Position numbers and translations under genes: made by a program | Notes under the pieces: generated by a model | What the model was told of the DNA's origin: nothing | Database searches by the model: none | Seen by the model: only the letters and a program-made list of their open reading frames with translations | Part shown: one piece after another, positions 53,425 through 64,000 of the stretch | How the letters are laid out: each line of letters begins with the position of its first letter | Numbering within the stretch: position 1 is the first letter of the stretch | From: Vicia villosa | Lineage: Eukaryota > Streptophyta > Magnoliopsida > Fabales > Fabaceae | NCBI RefSeq assembly: GCF_029867415.1 | Contig: NW_026706167.1 | Location: forward strand, 124,001 to 188,000 | Length of the DNA stretch: 64,000 nucleotides | Direction: 5' to 3'

Positions 53425-53748
53425 GTATGTTCCTCATTCTCTACTCTTGTGTTCTAGCCAGTTTGTTTCACTTGAAGGTAACCCTAAATCTTAGGTATAG
53501 GAATTTAATGACATTTGTGCGAACCCTAGGGTAGAAGACATTGATTTGTTGTTCAATTGCTCTGCTATGGTCTGATTAAGGGTGTTAGGGCCTTCAAAGA
53601 AGGTCCAGTGCAGGGAAGGAAACCCTCAGATGCGCCGCAGCCGCGCCGCGGGAAACCGCAGTCGCGCCACGGCTGGAGATTTTTGAAAAATTTTGTTTTG
53701 TTTTTCTGACCCTATATGCTGCTCTGTCATTTGTTGTGATAATTGCAG
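53425..53748 (+). other. Predicted intron just before the env-position ORF
   Basis: CAAG/GTATGT at 53421-53430 is a strong plant 5' splice site, and GATAATTGCAG/ATG at 53738-53751 is a good 3' splice site after a CTGAC branch-like element and a T-rich stretch. The 324 bp intron would end exactly at the ATG of the next ORF. It contains a further GCGCCGCG cluster at 53632-53674. The sequence 53295-53424 would be the upstream exon or leader. Confidence 0.5.
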
Positions 53749-55005
53749 ATGAATCCTGCCAAGAGAGTACGCACCAAGTCCACAAGCTCTGGTCCTAGAG
53801 GGTCCCGTGCTACTGCAAACCAAGCTGATAGATTTCTAGGTCAGGCCCAAGCAGACAGGTTCAAGAATCTGGGTTCCCGCACCATTTTAACTGAGAAAGT
53901 GGTTGTCCCCTTAGGACAAGGAGGGGGTCCTTATGCTGCTATGTGGGATTTTCTTGAGAATAGGAACTGGCAACGTGTGTTCGAACCACACACCGTCATT
54001 GACTATGACATAGTAAAGGAATTCTATGCAAACGCTATCAAAACCACCGATGAATCAGTAGCCTACACATATCAATCCTATGTAAGAGGAAAAACTGTGG
54101 CATTTGATAGAGCTTCAATCAGTGAATTTTTAGAGGAACCCCTCCAATTGACCGACAATGAGAGGTGTTTCTACAGGCAAAATGTAACTAACTGCGTCAA
54201 TCTTGTGGAGCTGATGTCTGAAACAATTTGTATTCCAGGGAGAGGACCAGAGCTTAGCCGGCAAGGAAATCCAACCCACTACAACAGGAAGGATCTGAGC
54301 ATTCATGCAAGGGGCATTTTATCTGTGATCCTGTACAACATCAGGCCAAGGACACATGTTACCACGGTTCCGCTCGATGTGGCATTCCTGATAACCGCCA
54401 TCATGACCGAGAACACTGTTGATGTTGCCTTCATTCTTTCGAATGAACTGCGCCGAGCTGCATTGAGTGACACACAGCATGGCATTAATGCCAAATGTGT
54501 GCTACCCCTACCCGGTTTGATTATGGGATTATGCAAAGAGGCAGGGGTAGAAATTCCAGGACAGGGACACCATGTGATTAACACTTTCATTGATGATGTT
54601 TTTATTGACAGGTTCTGTGCAAAGCCATATTACAGGGATCAATCAGCAGCCACCCAAGCTGGACCTTCTGTCTCTGCAGCACCACCTAATAGTGGTGCAG
54701 GGCCTTTTGATCCTCTAGTGGCTCATCACTATTATTCGGCTATGTTTGAAGCGAATAAGAGATCCCAGATTTTCCTGCACGATGCCATGCAGTAGCAATT
54801 CAGGAACCTATCTGTTGCCCCTGAAGAGAGAACTTTCCCAACCCGGGAGAGCTATTTCACCTACTGTGGTTGGCTAGAGACCAACCCTTTTCCTGTTGGG
54901 GGGGATGCAGATGCAGGTAGTACAGGTGCAGGTGGCGCTGGGAATAATAACCCAGAACAAGAGGATGAAGACATTGATGCTGATATTGATTCGATGTTTG
55001 TGTGA
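53749..55005 (+). pseudogene. Env-position ORF of the Athila-like element (plant transposon protein domain), one nonsense codon
   Basis: From ATG 53749 the frame reaches TGA at 55003-55005, 418 codons, with one TAG at 54793-54795 that likely arose from a Gln codon. Residues about 50-290 hold the domain (WQRVFEP, VKEFYANA, SYVRGKTVAFDR, ARGILSVILYNIRPRTH), distantly similar to the SIRE accessory ORFs of this window. The end is Gly/Asp/Glu-rich (EDEDIDADIDSMF). No signal peptide or membrane span is visible, so the name 'envelope' rests on position only. An upstream intron suggests expression from a spliced RNA. Confidence 0.8.
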
Positions 55006-56505
55006 GGTGATGTGAGAGAGGAGAGTTTATTTCTGGTAACTGATGCGATGATAATACTGCTGCTGTCTTTTTTTTTTCTCTGACCTGTACTCTGGTGAAC
55101 CTTAGGGTCACTATGACTTGTTTATTTCTTTAAAGTATATGTTAAGTATTGCAATTAGTTTGTTTCTTTTCTATCCATTTCGATTTAGAGTAAGTAGTCC
55201 CACAACAGAATGAGAATCTCAAGCAAAGCACCAACAATGAAGCAACATGCATGAAAGTGGTAGTGAGTGAAGTGAAAATTTTTGAAATTTTTTAGTTCGC
55301 CTACTTTTTCAATAAAGTAACAAAGCAGGTATGGATTTTTGAACTCAAACTCCTAATGTGTGCATGAAATTTAGGTTGTTAGTAAATTCTTAACATGAGT
55401 TCTTTATGGTACACTATTTTATTGGATCGGTTTAGCCTTAACCATTGTGAGGAAAGCTTTCCATTGTTTACTATATGCAGGAGACCATAAATTGTTTTGA
55501 CTTGTTTGTATCATGCTAAACCGGTTGTTGCATCGTTTGTGGAAATCTATGAAAGTGATTTAGGCGCTTGTTTGAATCTGAGAGTTCTTTTAGCCTATTT
55601 TAACGTAAAACTTATTTTCTTCTGTGAGAGTGTGATCTTTTTGCTAACCATTCTTTGAGCCTGAGGTCAAGATAAGCATCATAATATGCACCGAGGAAAA
55701 TACCTGGTGAGTTTTGATCTCAATAAAAAGTTTTGTTCTGGACCATCAACCATAAAATTTGGTGATGTGTTTTCTCTTTGACCCTTTGTAGAAAGTAGGG
55801 GAGCATTCATATAATCTAGATACGGGTTGATCTCCAAGTTGGGGAGAGTCACAATCAAAAGAAGAGTAAGTACAGGTAGTAATCTGTGAAGGATAAAAGA
55901 AATTCGTAGCTTGAAAAAAAATTTGTTGAAAAAGAACAACGTTTGAATCTAAACAGTTGTTGAAAAAAAAAGAAAAAGCAAAGAAAAAGAAACACTGAGC
56001 TACGAATGAAAAAAGATGAATGGGTGAGAATTAAAGTATAGAGAAGAAGGAATGAGTTATGATTTGGATGCTTCCCTAGATTAGGAACAACCCTTGATTA
56101 TCTTCTTTTCTTTGAATCTAAACCGCATTACAACCCTAGAAAGACCTTCTGATTCTCAGATTCCACACGACTTGATGCTAACAATTTGGTGAACGTATGA
56201 TATGGATCTTTGTTGATTTAATTGTTTGGATGAGTGTTTAACCCCTCTTTTATTCATCATACTTTTTGATGAGAGTGATTAGTGCTGATTCAATTACAAT
56301 TGTGTAGTGTTTTGAACTTCTGGAGGTAATTTGCTTTCAAAATTTGTTTCGTGTGTATGTTCTGAGTTTGCAGGAAGAGAAGGAGTATTTTGCTGTGGTT
56401 ACTAAATTGAACCACTTGAGAAAACTTTTTGAAAAACTTGTTGCATGACTGTTGGTATGTTTTGTTGGAGGTAAGTTAAATTGTTTAGGGACAAACAAAA
56501 CTCTA
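55006..56505 (+). other. Long 3' untranslated region of the Athila-like element, with an internal polypurine-like site
   Basis: No ORF is convincing here. At 55837-55850 AAGTTGGGGAGAGT is identical over 14 bases to the tract at the 3' LTR. A-rich and G-poor stretches follow at 55910-56000. This long non-coding part is usual in Athila elements. Confidence 0.6.
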
Positions 56506-56519
56506 AGTTGGGGAGAGTT
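56506..56519 (+). promoter_or_regulatory. Polypurine tract of the Athila-like element
   Basis: AAGTTGGGGAGAGT directly precedes the 3' LTR start TGTTAGGAG. Confidence 0.75.
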
Positions 56520-57690
56520 TGTTAGGAGTGAATTAATGGTAAATTCATGTGTTAAAATAAGTAATCTCTTCTCTAAATTAATGCGAATTGTGATAGATCC
56601 ATAGGTTTTTAGTAAGAATTGAACTGAATAAGTTTAGTTCATGTGTAAAGCAAATCGAATCACTTGTGGGTATTATTGATGCAGGTTTAGAGCTGAAATG
56701 GAGCTTTATGAAAACATGAAGAGGAAAGAAAGTTGGAAGTCTCAAAGGAAAAACAAAAAGATGAAGTTTGACAAGGGCGCGCCGCGGGAGTTCTATTCAG
56801 CGCCGCGGCAAAGTTTCTGTTTTTGATCGCGCCGCGCGCATCCGTTGCCGCGCCGCGGCCTCGGCGTTAAAAGCCCAAAACTTATAAATAAAAGCCCTAG
56901 CTTCCAAGTGAAAGGCAGATCTTTTGTGAGCGAAATTAGGAGAGCATTATGAGTTTGCAGTCAAGAACAACAATTGAAGGCCAATTCTTTACCAATCGAA
57001 GACATTCCATTGATGAAGATGAATCCCTCCATTAATTCTTGTGTGTTCTTCATGTCTATGGAGAGCTAAATTCCTCTTGTTGAGTTTAAGGTAGTAGTTA
57101 ACCTATGAATATACAATACCATTGATTCTTTCCTATGAACAATTGTTTGAATTTTATTATCAATAAGAAACCTTGCTTTTAATTTACATCATTGTTGAAT
57201 CCTTGATCGAAAGAGAGGATTTTTACTTTTGCCCTAGGTTACTATATTGATTCAATTGCAATTTGCAGAGATGGAATTGTGATTGGGTTTTCATAATTAT
57301 CGTTCCTAATTACTATTATCGTTATTGATATTTGGAGAGATCGAATCTCATACCGGTAAAAGTTATCTAATTTGGTTTGCAGACATGGAATCATATTTGA
57401 GGATAAGTGAAGATAATAGTTCAAATGATTGTTCAATTGTGAATTAATCCATAAGTTGTATAGGAATAAGTTGATGAACCCTAAAAGCTCAACATATTTC
57501 CTAAATCGTTAACAAATTCTCATTATTTGCATTCTTATTATTATTTAGATTTGACAATATTAGAATCATAAAACAAATCCAATTACTGTTTCTCACTCAA
57601 AATAAACAACTATAGAACGGCAGTGATATTAACCAATCCCTGTGGATACGATATATTACCGAAAATATTTACCCACAAATACTTTCAACA
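56520..57690 (+). repeat. 3' LTR of the Athila-like element
   Basis: 1171 bp, TGTTAGGAGT to ACTTTCAACA, containing the GC-rich cluster at 56774-56868. Its U3-side half is well diverged from the 5' LTR, while its distal half is nearly identical. Confidence 0.92.
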
Positions 57691-59395
57691 GTCATGCCAC
57701 ACGAGGAACATCTTAACATAAAACACCATTCATGTTCAACACAGCGGATTATAATTCATAACGTTGCATATTCATCATCCATGCAATTTAATCCAAACCA
57801 AGTCTAAAACAACAAAATCAAAATAGAGTAATTCATCTCTAAACTAGCGTTCCCCAGTGTTACAATCAGAGCATGACCGACACGACTCATGGATGAACTC
57901 TAAGAGCTATCCTCACCGAATCAGCTAAGCCGCTACTCTTCAATCTGAAAAACATGTAAGGGTGAGTTTCATTCACAATTAACGAGTATTATATAGTCGT
58001 AAGCAATAAATCGTTAATGAATTATCAATCACTCAATCCTACATGTATACCATCATTCCATAATTCACCTCCATCAACATACCCAAAATACATCATCAAT
58101 CACAATACAAATCATTTCAAATCGTAACATGTTATAATGCATACGAATGAACTGACATTAATGCATGTGGTACCAATCATGAGCTGAACCCATTCACCAA
58201 TTGACCTACTCATCATCGAGATACGGTCCATCGACACCAATTCCGAACAATGGGAATTATGTCCGCCAATTGATCCAAACATCATCGGGATCCATCACCG
58301 AATGCATATGAATGAATGTACACACATATCATACTTAAAAACATCACCAATAACGATGAACAATTCATCTCATCACCACATCACCAAAAATATTATGTAT
58401 ATGTTTTCAACATCATTCAAATAACCATGCATCCATAACAATATTAATAATAACCACAGTTGAATCCATCACCACATCAATCACATTGTCACACATTACG
58501 TCATATGCACACAATGTTTAATTATCGTCAAAGTAATTAAACCGAGTTTTGAAATAAAGTCGGCCACTGCCCATTTTATCACTTTATCATGTAAAACATA
58601 TAATTATCTTTGCAACGCCCAAAACGGCACATAAATCGGACAAACGGATCAAAAGTTATGACTTTCAGAATATTTTTCTAAAATTGCATGATGTGCGTCG
58701 ACGCATAGCCTCCTTCAGGTCGGCACATAGAACTTCTACCACTCTCGGGTAAGCCACGCTGACACTATAGGTCGACGCAAATTCCTGAATGAGTCGACGC
58801 AATTGACACTTAGGTTGACGCATTATGCGTTTATGCAGAATTTTGTTGCGATTCTGACATTCTTCCCCTCCCAATTCCAATTCATTCACACCATAATCAT
58901 TCCCACATCAAAACATCATCAAGTAACATAATATACTACAATTATAACACATTATAGAGGTCATCTAACATCAAAACATTCATCAATTTCATCAAAACCT
59001 AACATCTCTATTCATTTCTCATACATCTAATTGACATAACTAATAATCCTAACCATTCCATCACTATCGATTACATAATAATCATTAACCGAGAATAATC
59101 CCCCCTTACCTTAGGTTTGATCTTCGTCTTCCCCTTTCCAAAGCTCTTCAAGTCTTTCACGTGTTTTCTCTTCTCCCAAATGTTGTAACCCTCTCTATTC
59201 CACAACTTCCTTCTATTTTATGAAAAATAGAATAACTTTGGTTAACGGGCTTAGTAAGTTAACACCTCCATTTTCATTAACCACAACACGAGCCCAATAG
59301 CTATATTTCCAATATTTCTCAAAAATTCTCATAACATCAATTATTCCAAATTAAATAATTATCCTATTCAAATTTAATAATTACCCTACGAAGCA
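57691..59395 (-). mobile_element. Third TGTAACACCC-family LTR, both ends missing
   Basis: It shares GTAAGGGTGAGTTTCATTCA, GAACAATGGGAATTATG and CGGATCAAAAGTTATGA with the solo LTRs at 4715 and 44479. Roughly the first 110 bp (plus-strand order) are lost at the Athila-like LTR, and the GGGTGTTACA end is lost near 59395. At 58693-58832 the motif cluster is of another type: GCGTCGACGCA and GTCGACGCAA units. Confidence 0.65.
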
Positions 59396-59690
59396 AAGCA
59401 ATCTCTCCACACCCACATACGGGTTTCCATCTCAAATTTACAACGAAACCACCACCACTCTTCGTGTTAGATTCATATGAACATAGCCCTGCGATTGATG
59501 ATGATGTCTGCTTCTTTTTAAACAATCAATTTTGGAAACTGATTTGGGATTGAAACAAAACCCTAGAATTTGGGGAAGAGACAAAGATGGAGAACTCCGA
59601 AGGCAAACGGTGAAGAAGACAAGGTTGAAGAAGGAGTATATAATATTCCACATCACCTGCCACATATACAATTCTAACGTCCGTTTGTGC
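59396..59690 (-). promoter_or_regulatory. Orphan promoter and leader of a gene, coding part missing
   Basis: Read on the minus strand: TATTATATACTCC (TATA box, plus 59634-59646), then a pyrimidine-rich leader with TTCTAGGGTTTTG, as in many plant genes. The sequence stops making sense where the LTR fragment begins (59395). An in-frame product from it is very short. It could be the beginning of a host gene destroyed by the insertion. Confidence 0.35.
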
Positions 59691-60954
59691 CATTTGGACA
59701 GAAAGGACAAACGTGGTCCTTTTTGAACAATTAAAGGACCACTTTGACACTTTTTAGAGTTAAGGGACCAGGGACCTTGGGGTATAGATAAGGGACCAAA
59801 AAAAGTATTTTGCCTTAATTTTATGGGTTGTTTTTTTCTAAATTTTTCTTTTTCTATTTCACAAGTATTATTTTGTTGTATTATTATTTAATGCAATTGA
59901 CAGATTACATGATTATTTTTTTTATAAATAAATAATTCATTATAAATTTATATTTAATATATAGAATAATTAGATTTTTGGATGATTTTAATTGTCTTAC
60001 AATATATATTTCGATATACCCTACACTAACCCTACTTAAATAGTGAGTTCATATCATATGATTACATTGGGACATAAAAATTGTACCTAAATTTATTAGT
60101 TTAATGTATCATAATAAATAATCAAATTCAAAGTGTACCTAAATTTATTAGTTTAGTGTATCATAATAAATTATTAAATTCAAAGTTAATAAATGTTAGG
60201 TCTGTATAATTAATCAATTTTATTTATTTTATTATTAAAAATAATAATTAATTTATTTTTTATTTTTAATAAAATTAATAATTTATTTTATTTTATTGAA
60301 TAATATTAAATAGTCGTGATGACAACTAATTTTTTAATTTACGGATCACTACCAACATAATTAAATTACATGGAACATTACGATAATAAAATGTAAAATC
60401 TCACGGGTCACTATAACCACAATACAATATGTACTTTATTTTAATAAATAAGTCTTCTAGAAATAAATTTTTTATTTTCAAATGTCAATACTACCAATAC
60501 CAATGAGTAAATTTTCGTTTATTATCATTAAAAATACTATTTAATCTACTTTTTAATTTCAATAAAATTAAAAAAGTATATTTTATCAAATTGAATAATA
60601 CTCCATAATCATTTAAACAACTAACTTTTTATCTTACGGGTCACTATCAAATTATTACCTTTATTTGAAGATAAAATTCTTATTTTCAAATGTCAATTTT
60701 TTTTCTTTCTCCATACAAGTTTATTATTATTATTATTTGAATATAATTGAGTTTATATAGTAATTATTTATGTTACAATTATGTAATTCTATTTAAATTC
60801 ACATGTGTATCTAAATACATCATTTGTCAAATTTACTATTATATTTTGTATAATCATATTATTTGTTGTAATATTTTGATTTCATAAATTTTTATCATAT
60901 TACTTCTTTACTTCACATTTTTCGTATCGTTCAAAAAATACTTCACCACAAATA
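59691..60954. other. AT-rich stretch, possibly the body of a Helitron-like element
   Basis: No ORF is present. A 52 bp tandem duplication (GTACCTAAATTTATTAG at 60083 and 60135) and repeated ACGGGTCACTA words (60400 and 60645) lie here. The left boundary of the Helitron-like element, which should begin with TC after an A, was not found. Confidence 0.35.
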
Positions 60955-60988
60955 ATGCACCCGGGCGACAGCACGGGTCTCTGACTAG
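60955..60988 (+). mobile_element. Helitron-like 3' terminus
   Basis: ACCCGGGCGACAGCACGGGT forms a short GC-rich hairpin (one mismatch), followed by CTCTGA and the terminal CTAG at 60985-60988, then T. Hairpin plus CTRR before a T is the mark of a Helitron 3' end. It is inserted directly next to LINE sequence. Confidence 0.55.
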
Positions 60989-63900
60989 TTATCAATTATA
61001 AAATCACTGACCTTGGTTGATAGAGAATTATGAAAATTCTTAGGAATCTTGTACTTGAAAGCCAACACTTCACCAAGCCAATTGTCTAACCGAAAATTAG
61101 TAGACCTTCTATTTCCAATCAAGTATTGAGTGTTATCTCTGACCGAACCAAGATGAGCTTTAATGCTGCTCCAAATTGACAATTTTATGGAGTACGAGAT
61201 GACCCTATGATTCCTCCGAACTATAGCAGCCAAGACCCACGACCAGTCAACCTTATTACTTAAAAAATGCCAGCACAAATGAAAATTCGAGGATTCATTC
61301 TAGCTTCTAATCGATTTAATTCCCAGACCACCATCATTAAAGTTCTTGTAACAGGTCTTCCATGCAACCATGACCAATTTACGTTTCTCCAAATTTCCGC
61401 TCCAAATGAAATTACGCATCCAAGTTTCAATACACTTAAGGATGCCAACATGACACTTATACACAGTCAAATAATATATCATCATGCTAAGGATGACTGA
61501 CTTGACCAGTTGAACACGACCTGCGATAAACAGCAAGCTAGCCTTCCAAGAAGCCAACTTTATTATAAGGAGCCTTCCACGAAGCCAACTTTATTCTAAG
61601 AAGCCAACTTTATTCTAAGGAACCACAAATTGAAAGTGAGACGCTTTAGGTTTGCCTATAAAATTAGGGGCGCCAAGGTATATAAAGGGAGGAGACTCCA
61701 AGGAGAAGCCAACAAAGCTAGCCAAAGATTATTGTCTGCCAAGCGTCATCCCACCTGCATAAATAATGGATTTAGCTTTATTGCAAAACTAACCAGAGCA
61801 AGCAGCATAATCATTCAGAAGTTTATTAGTAGCAGATAAGGATTTATGACCCCCCTACAAAAAATCATAATATCATAAACATACATAGTATGAGAAGGGG
61901 CATAACAGTTTCTGGAAGCTTTTATAAGGTTAATTTGGTTATTGGAAACAAGGTCAGTAATGCCTCTAGTTAAGACATCCTCTGCCAGCCAAAAAGAAGG
62001 GGAGATAAAGGATCTTCTTGCCTAACCCCATTGGAACACTTAAAGAAACCAACCTGGTTGCCATTAAGATCAATGGAAAGAAAAGGATAACCCTAATCCA
62101 GTTACAGAATTTAGCATTAAAACCAAAGCAATGAAGTGTTTTTATAATAAAATCCCAACTCATGGTATCAAAATCTTTGGTGATGTCAATCTTCAAGGCA
62201 ACATTGCCATTGAAACTTCTGTTATTAACGAAATTTATGGCCTCAGAAGTGAGACAAATGCAGTCTCTAATACTGCTCCCTTTAATAAAATGTTTTTGTT
62301 CAAGAGGGTAGAATAGTAGACAACTTGTCCGCTAAGATCTTAGTAATGATCTTATGCTTGACATTAGCAAGAGCTATGGGTATGTAGTGATTCAAAGTGC
62401 TCGCGTACGGGGTTTTGGGAATCAAAATAATGGTATTGGAATTATAATTATTAGAAATCCAACCCTGCACAAAAAATTGACAAACAATATTAATAACATC
62501 AGTTTTAATGATGTCCCAATATTTTTTATAGAAGAAAGCCCCAAAACCATTTGGGTCAGGCTTTGAATCAGGATTCATGTTCTTGACAGTCTAGTGTATT
62601 TCCTGCGCCGACGCAATTAAGGTAAGCATATGGTTGGTATTATAATCTACCAGCTTAGGGATAAGCTTTTGAATCAAATCTGAATCTTGCAAAACAACAT
62701 TATTATTGAACAAACTCTTGTAATGATTCTTAATATTGTTTTTCAACACATATTTATTAGTAACAATCGAGTCATTGATATCCAGAGAAGAAATCAAATT
62801 TGTTTTATTTCTGATCTTGGCGTAATTGTGGAAAAATTTAGTGTCGCAATCCCCAATAATATGCCAATTCAGTCTGGATTTTTCCTTCCAAAATTCCTCC
62901 TCCAGATTCAAAGCCACCTCCAGATTTTGTTGAGCTTTTATCTCCTCAGCCTGCATCAAGTCATTGTAACCCGACCTCTTAATGGCCCCTTGAATCTCCT
63001 TAATAACATCTTCAACAGCAACAACTTTGGAAGTCACATTGCCAAATGTTTCCTTGTTATAGATTTTTAGCTTTAGAATTCTAAGTTTTCTATCAGTATA
63101 TACAAAGGACACCCAGTAATGTTAGTGTTACAATCAAGTTGAACAACTTTGGAACAATCCTCATTAAAAGACCAACTCTTAAGAAATTTAAACAGGGACT
63201 TGACGGACACTTTTTCAAAATCACAAGTAAGAAGGATAGAGAAGTGATCTGATTTGTATTTGGGAAGAGTATTGCAGACCACTAGACTGCAGGAATCAAG
63301 AAGATCCACATTGCAAATCACCCGATCCAATCTTTTCTCATTCAAATGCCTCCCTTTCCTGCCATTGGTCCAAGTAAACTTGTTTCCTACTATGGGGAGG
63401 TGAATGAAATGATTATTATCCGACCATTTAAAGAAGTCAACCATAGGAACCTTAGTTGGAGTGTGGCATTAAATTTCTCATCAATGCTAATAATGACATT
63501 AAAGTCACCTATAAAAGACCAAGGGATGTTATGAGGGATGTTAGAAAGACCTTGCCACAAATTTCTTCTGTGAATGTAATAGGTAGAGGCATAAACAACA
63601 GAGAAGCCAATACATATATTATGAGAGCTTAATGTGAAAGAAACATGTTGGTCATCTGCAAAAATCACAATAGGGTCAATGTTTGATCTAAACAAACACC
63701 AAAGATTAGGGAGCATATCACCTCTTTTATTGAAAGCAAAAGGTTTCGAGTTTAGATCATGAATCCAAGTTTTAGGGAAATTATTGAAATTCATCCAAGG
63801 TTCCGTAATGACCACAAGGTCAAGGTTATTAGATTGAATCAGTCTCCTTAAGGCATGCCTAGAGGAGCTTTTGGGAAAGCCTCTTATATTCCAAAAGAGG

Positions 63901-64000
63901 CTCTTCTTAAGGACATAACAGGTTTACTAGACTTTCGTCTAGTTTTATGAGAAGAGTTAGCCTTTTTGTTTCTATTCTTCTTAGAAGTAACCAATTGAAA
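60989..64000 (-). pseudogene. Long decayed LINE (endonuclease and reverse transcriptase)
   Basis: Minus-strand frames keep the order of a plant L1-type LINE. The endonuclease is seen at 63390-63815 (PWSFIGDFNVI, with the GDFN motif) and 63073-63444 (TWTNGRKG, LDRVICN, KSDHFSILL). Next come EEFWKEKSRLNWHIIGDCDTK (62591-63112), RT PDPNGFGAFFYKKYW and ILIPKT (62300-62578) and KIDITKDFDTMSWDF (61966-62196). At about 61880-61900 the catalytic box reads YVYD, where functional RT has YADD. Post-RT parts WKASLLFIAGRVQLVKS and GGLGIKS lie at 61300-61557, then DNWLGE near 61060. Stops and frame changes occur throughout. It runs off the window on the right and ends on the left at the Helitron-like terminus, without the zinc-binding region. 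Confidence 0.85.
61541..61620. repeat. Short tandem duplication inside the LINE
   Basis: GAAGCCAACTTTATTCTAAG and near-copies occur three times within 80 bp (about 61550, 61581, 61600), with GCCTTCCAAG/GCCTTCCACG repeated before two of them. It breaks the LINE frame. Confidence 0.8.

Larger units (their letters stand above)
49254..57690 (+). mobile_element. Athila-like Ty3/gypsy derivative lacking RT, RNase H and most of integrase
   Basis: Both LTRs are 1171 bp. The primer site is the tRNA-Asp type usual in Athila elements. The order is gag, protease, a short piece from the end of integrase, a predicted intron, an ORF in the env-like position, a long 3' untranslated region, polypurine tract and LTR. 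About 3 kb of pol is missing. The flanking five bases differ (GTATC on the left, GTCAT on the right), so no target duplication is seen. Total 8437 bp. Confidence 0.88.

Overview
The window reads as repeat-dense nuclear DNA of a flowering plant, most likely a legume. The reasons are AT-rich sequence, several classes of plant LTR retrotransposon, plant-type LINEs, a tRNA-derived SINE and a Helitron-like terminus. The legume assignment is inference from the style of the SIRE, Athila and Ogre-like sequences. No convincing host protein-coding gene is present; one small ORF (42418-42708, minus) and one orphan promoter/leader (59396-59690) are the only host-like candidates. Almost everything else is transposable-element sequence in different states of decay.

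Layout. 1-2690: 3' end of a plus-strand SIRE-type Ty1/copia element with its LTR. 2790-4257: decayed LINE. 4715-6640: solo LTR with TTTTA target duplications. 6646-9826: unclassified LTR-like sequence, a striking 179+179 bp inverted repeat (8222-8583) and a diverged ~162 bp tandem repeat. 9827-40795: a four-storey nest of minus-strand SIRE-type copies, each with exact 5 bp target duplications: a solo LTR (ATAAG) holds element I (ATCTG), whose 5' LTR holds element II (TTTAA), whose 3' region holds element III (GCAAC). The solo LTR itself lies in a LINE (40796-42018). 42019-49253: spacer, SINE with 17 bp duplications, a LINE split by a second solo LTR, and Tekay-like and Ogre-like fragments. 49254-57690: a plus-strand Athila-like Ty3/gypsy derivative lacking RT, RNase H and most of integrase. 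57691-64000: a truncated third LTR of the solo-LTR family, an orphan promoter/leader, an AT-rich Helitron-like stretch, and a long decayed LINE.

How the SIRE-type copies relate. Element III has intact-looking gag and full pol (protease, integrase, RT, RNase H) but no large accessory ORF. Elements I and II have gag and a pol that stops after integrase, with the whole RT-RNase H segment missing at the same point, yet carry a long accessory ('env-like position') ORF. In all three a promoter-like module (TATA box, CT-rich leader and a shared upstream block) precedes the accessory slot, and the slot holds something different in each. This suggests an autonomous/non-autonomous partnership with a swappable accessory cassette, the most interesting reading of the window. 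Gag and pol overlap in the same +1 relation in all three copies. LTR divergence counted by eye falls with nesting depth (I about 1.2%, II about 1%, III about 0.5%), as expected if I inserted first and III last.
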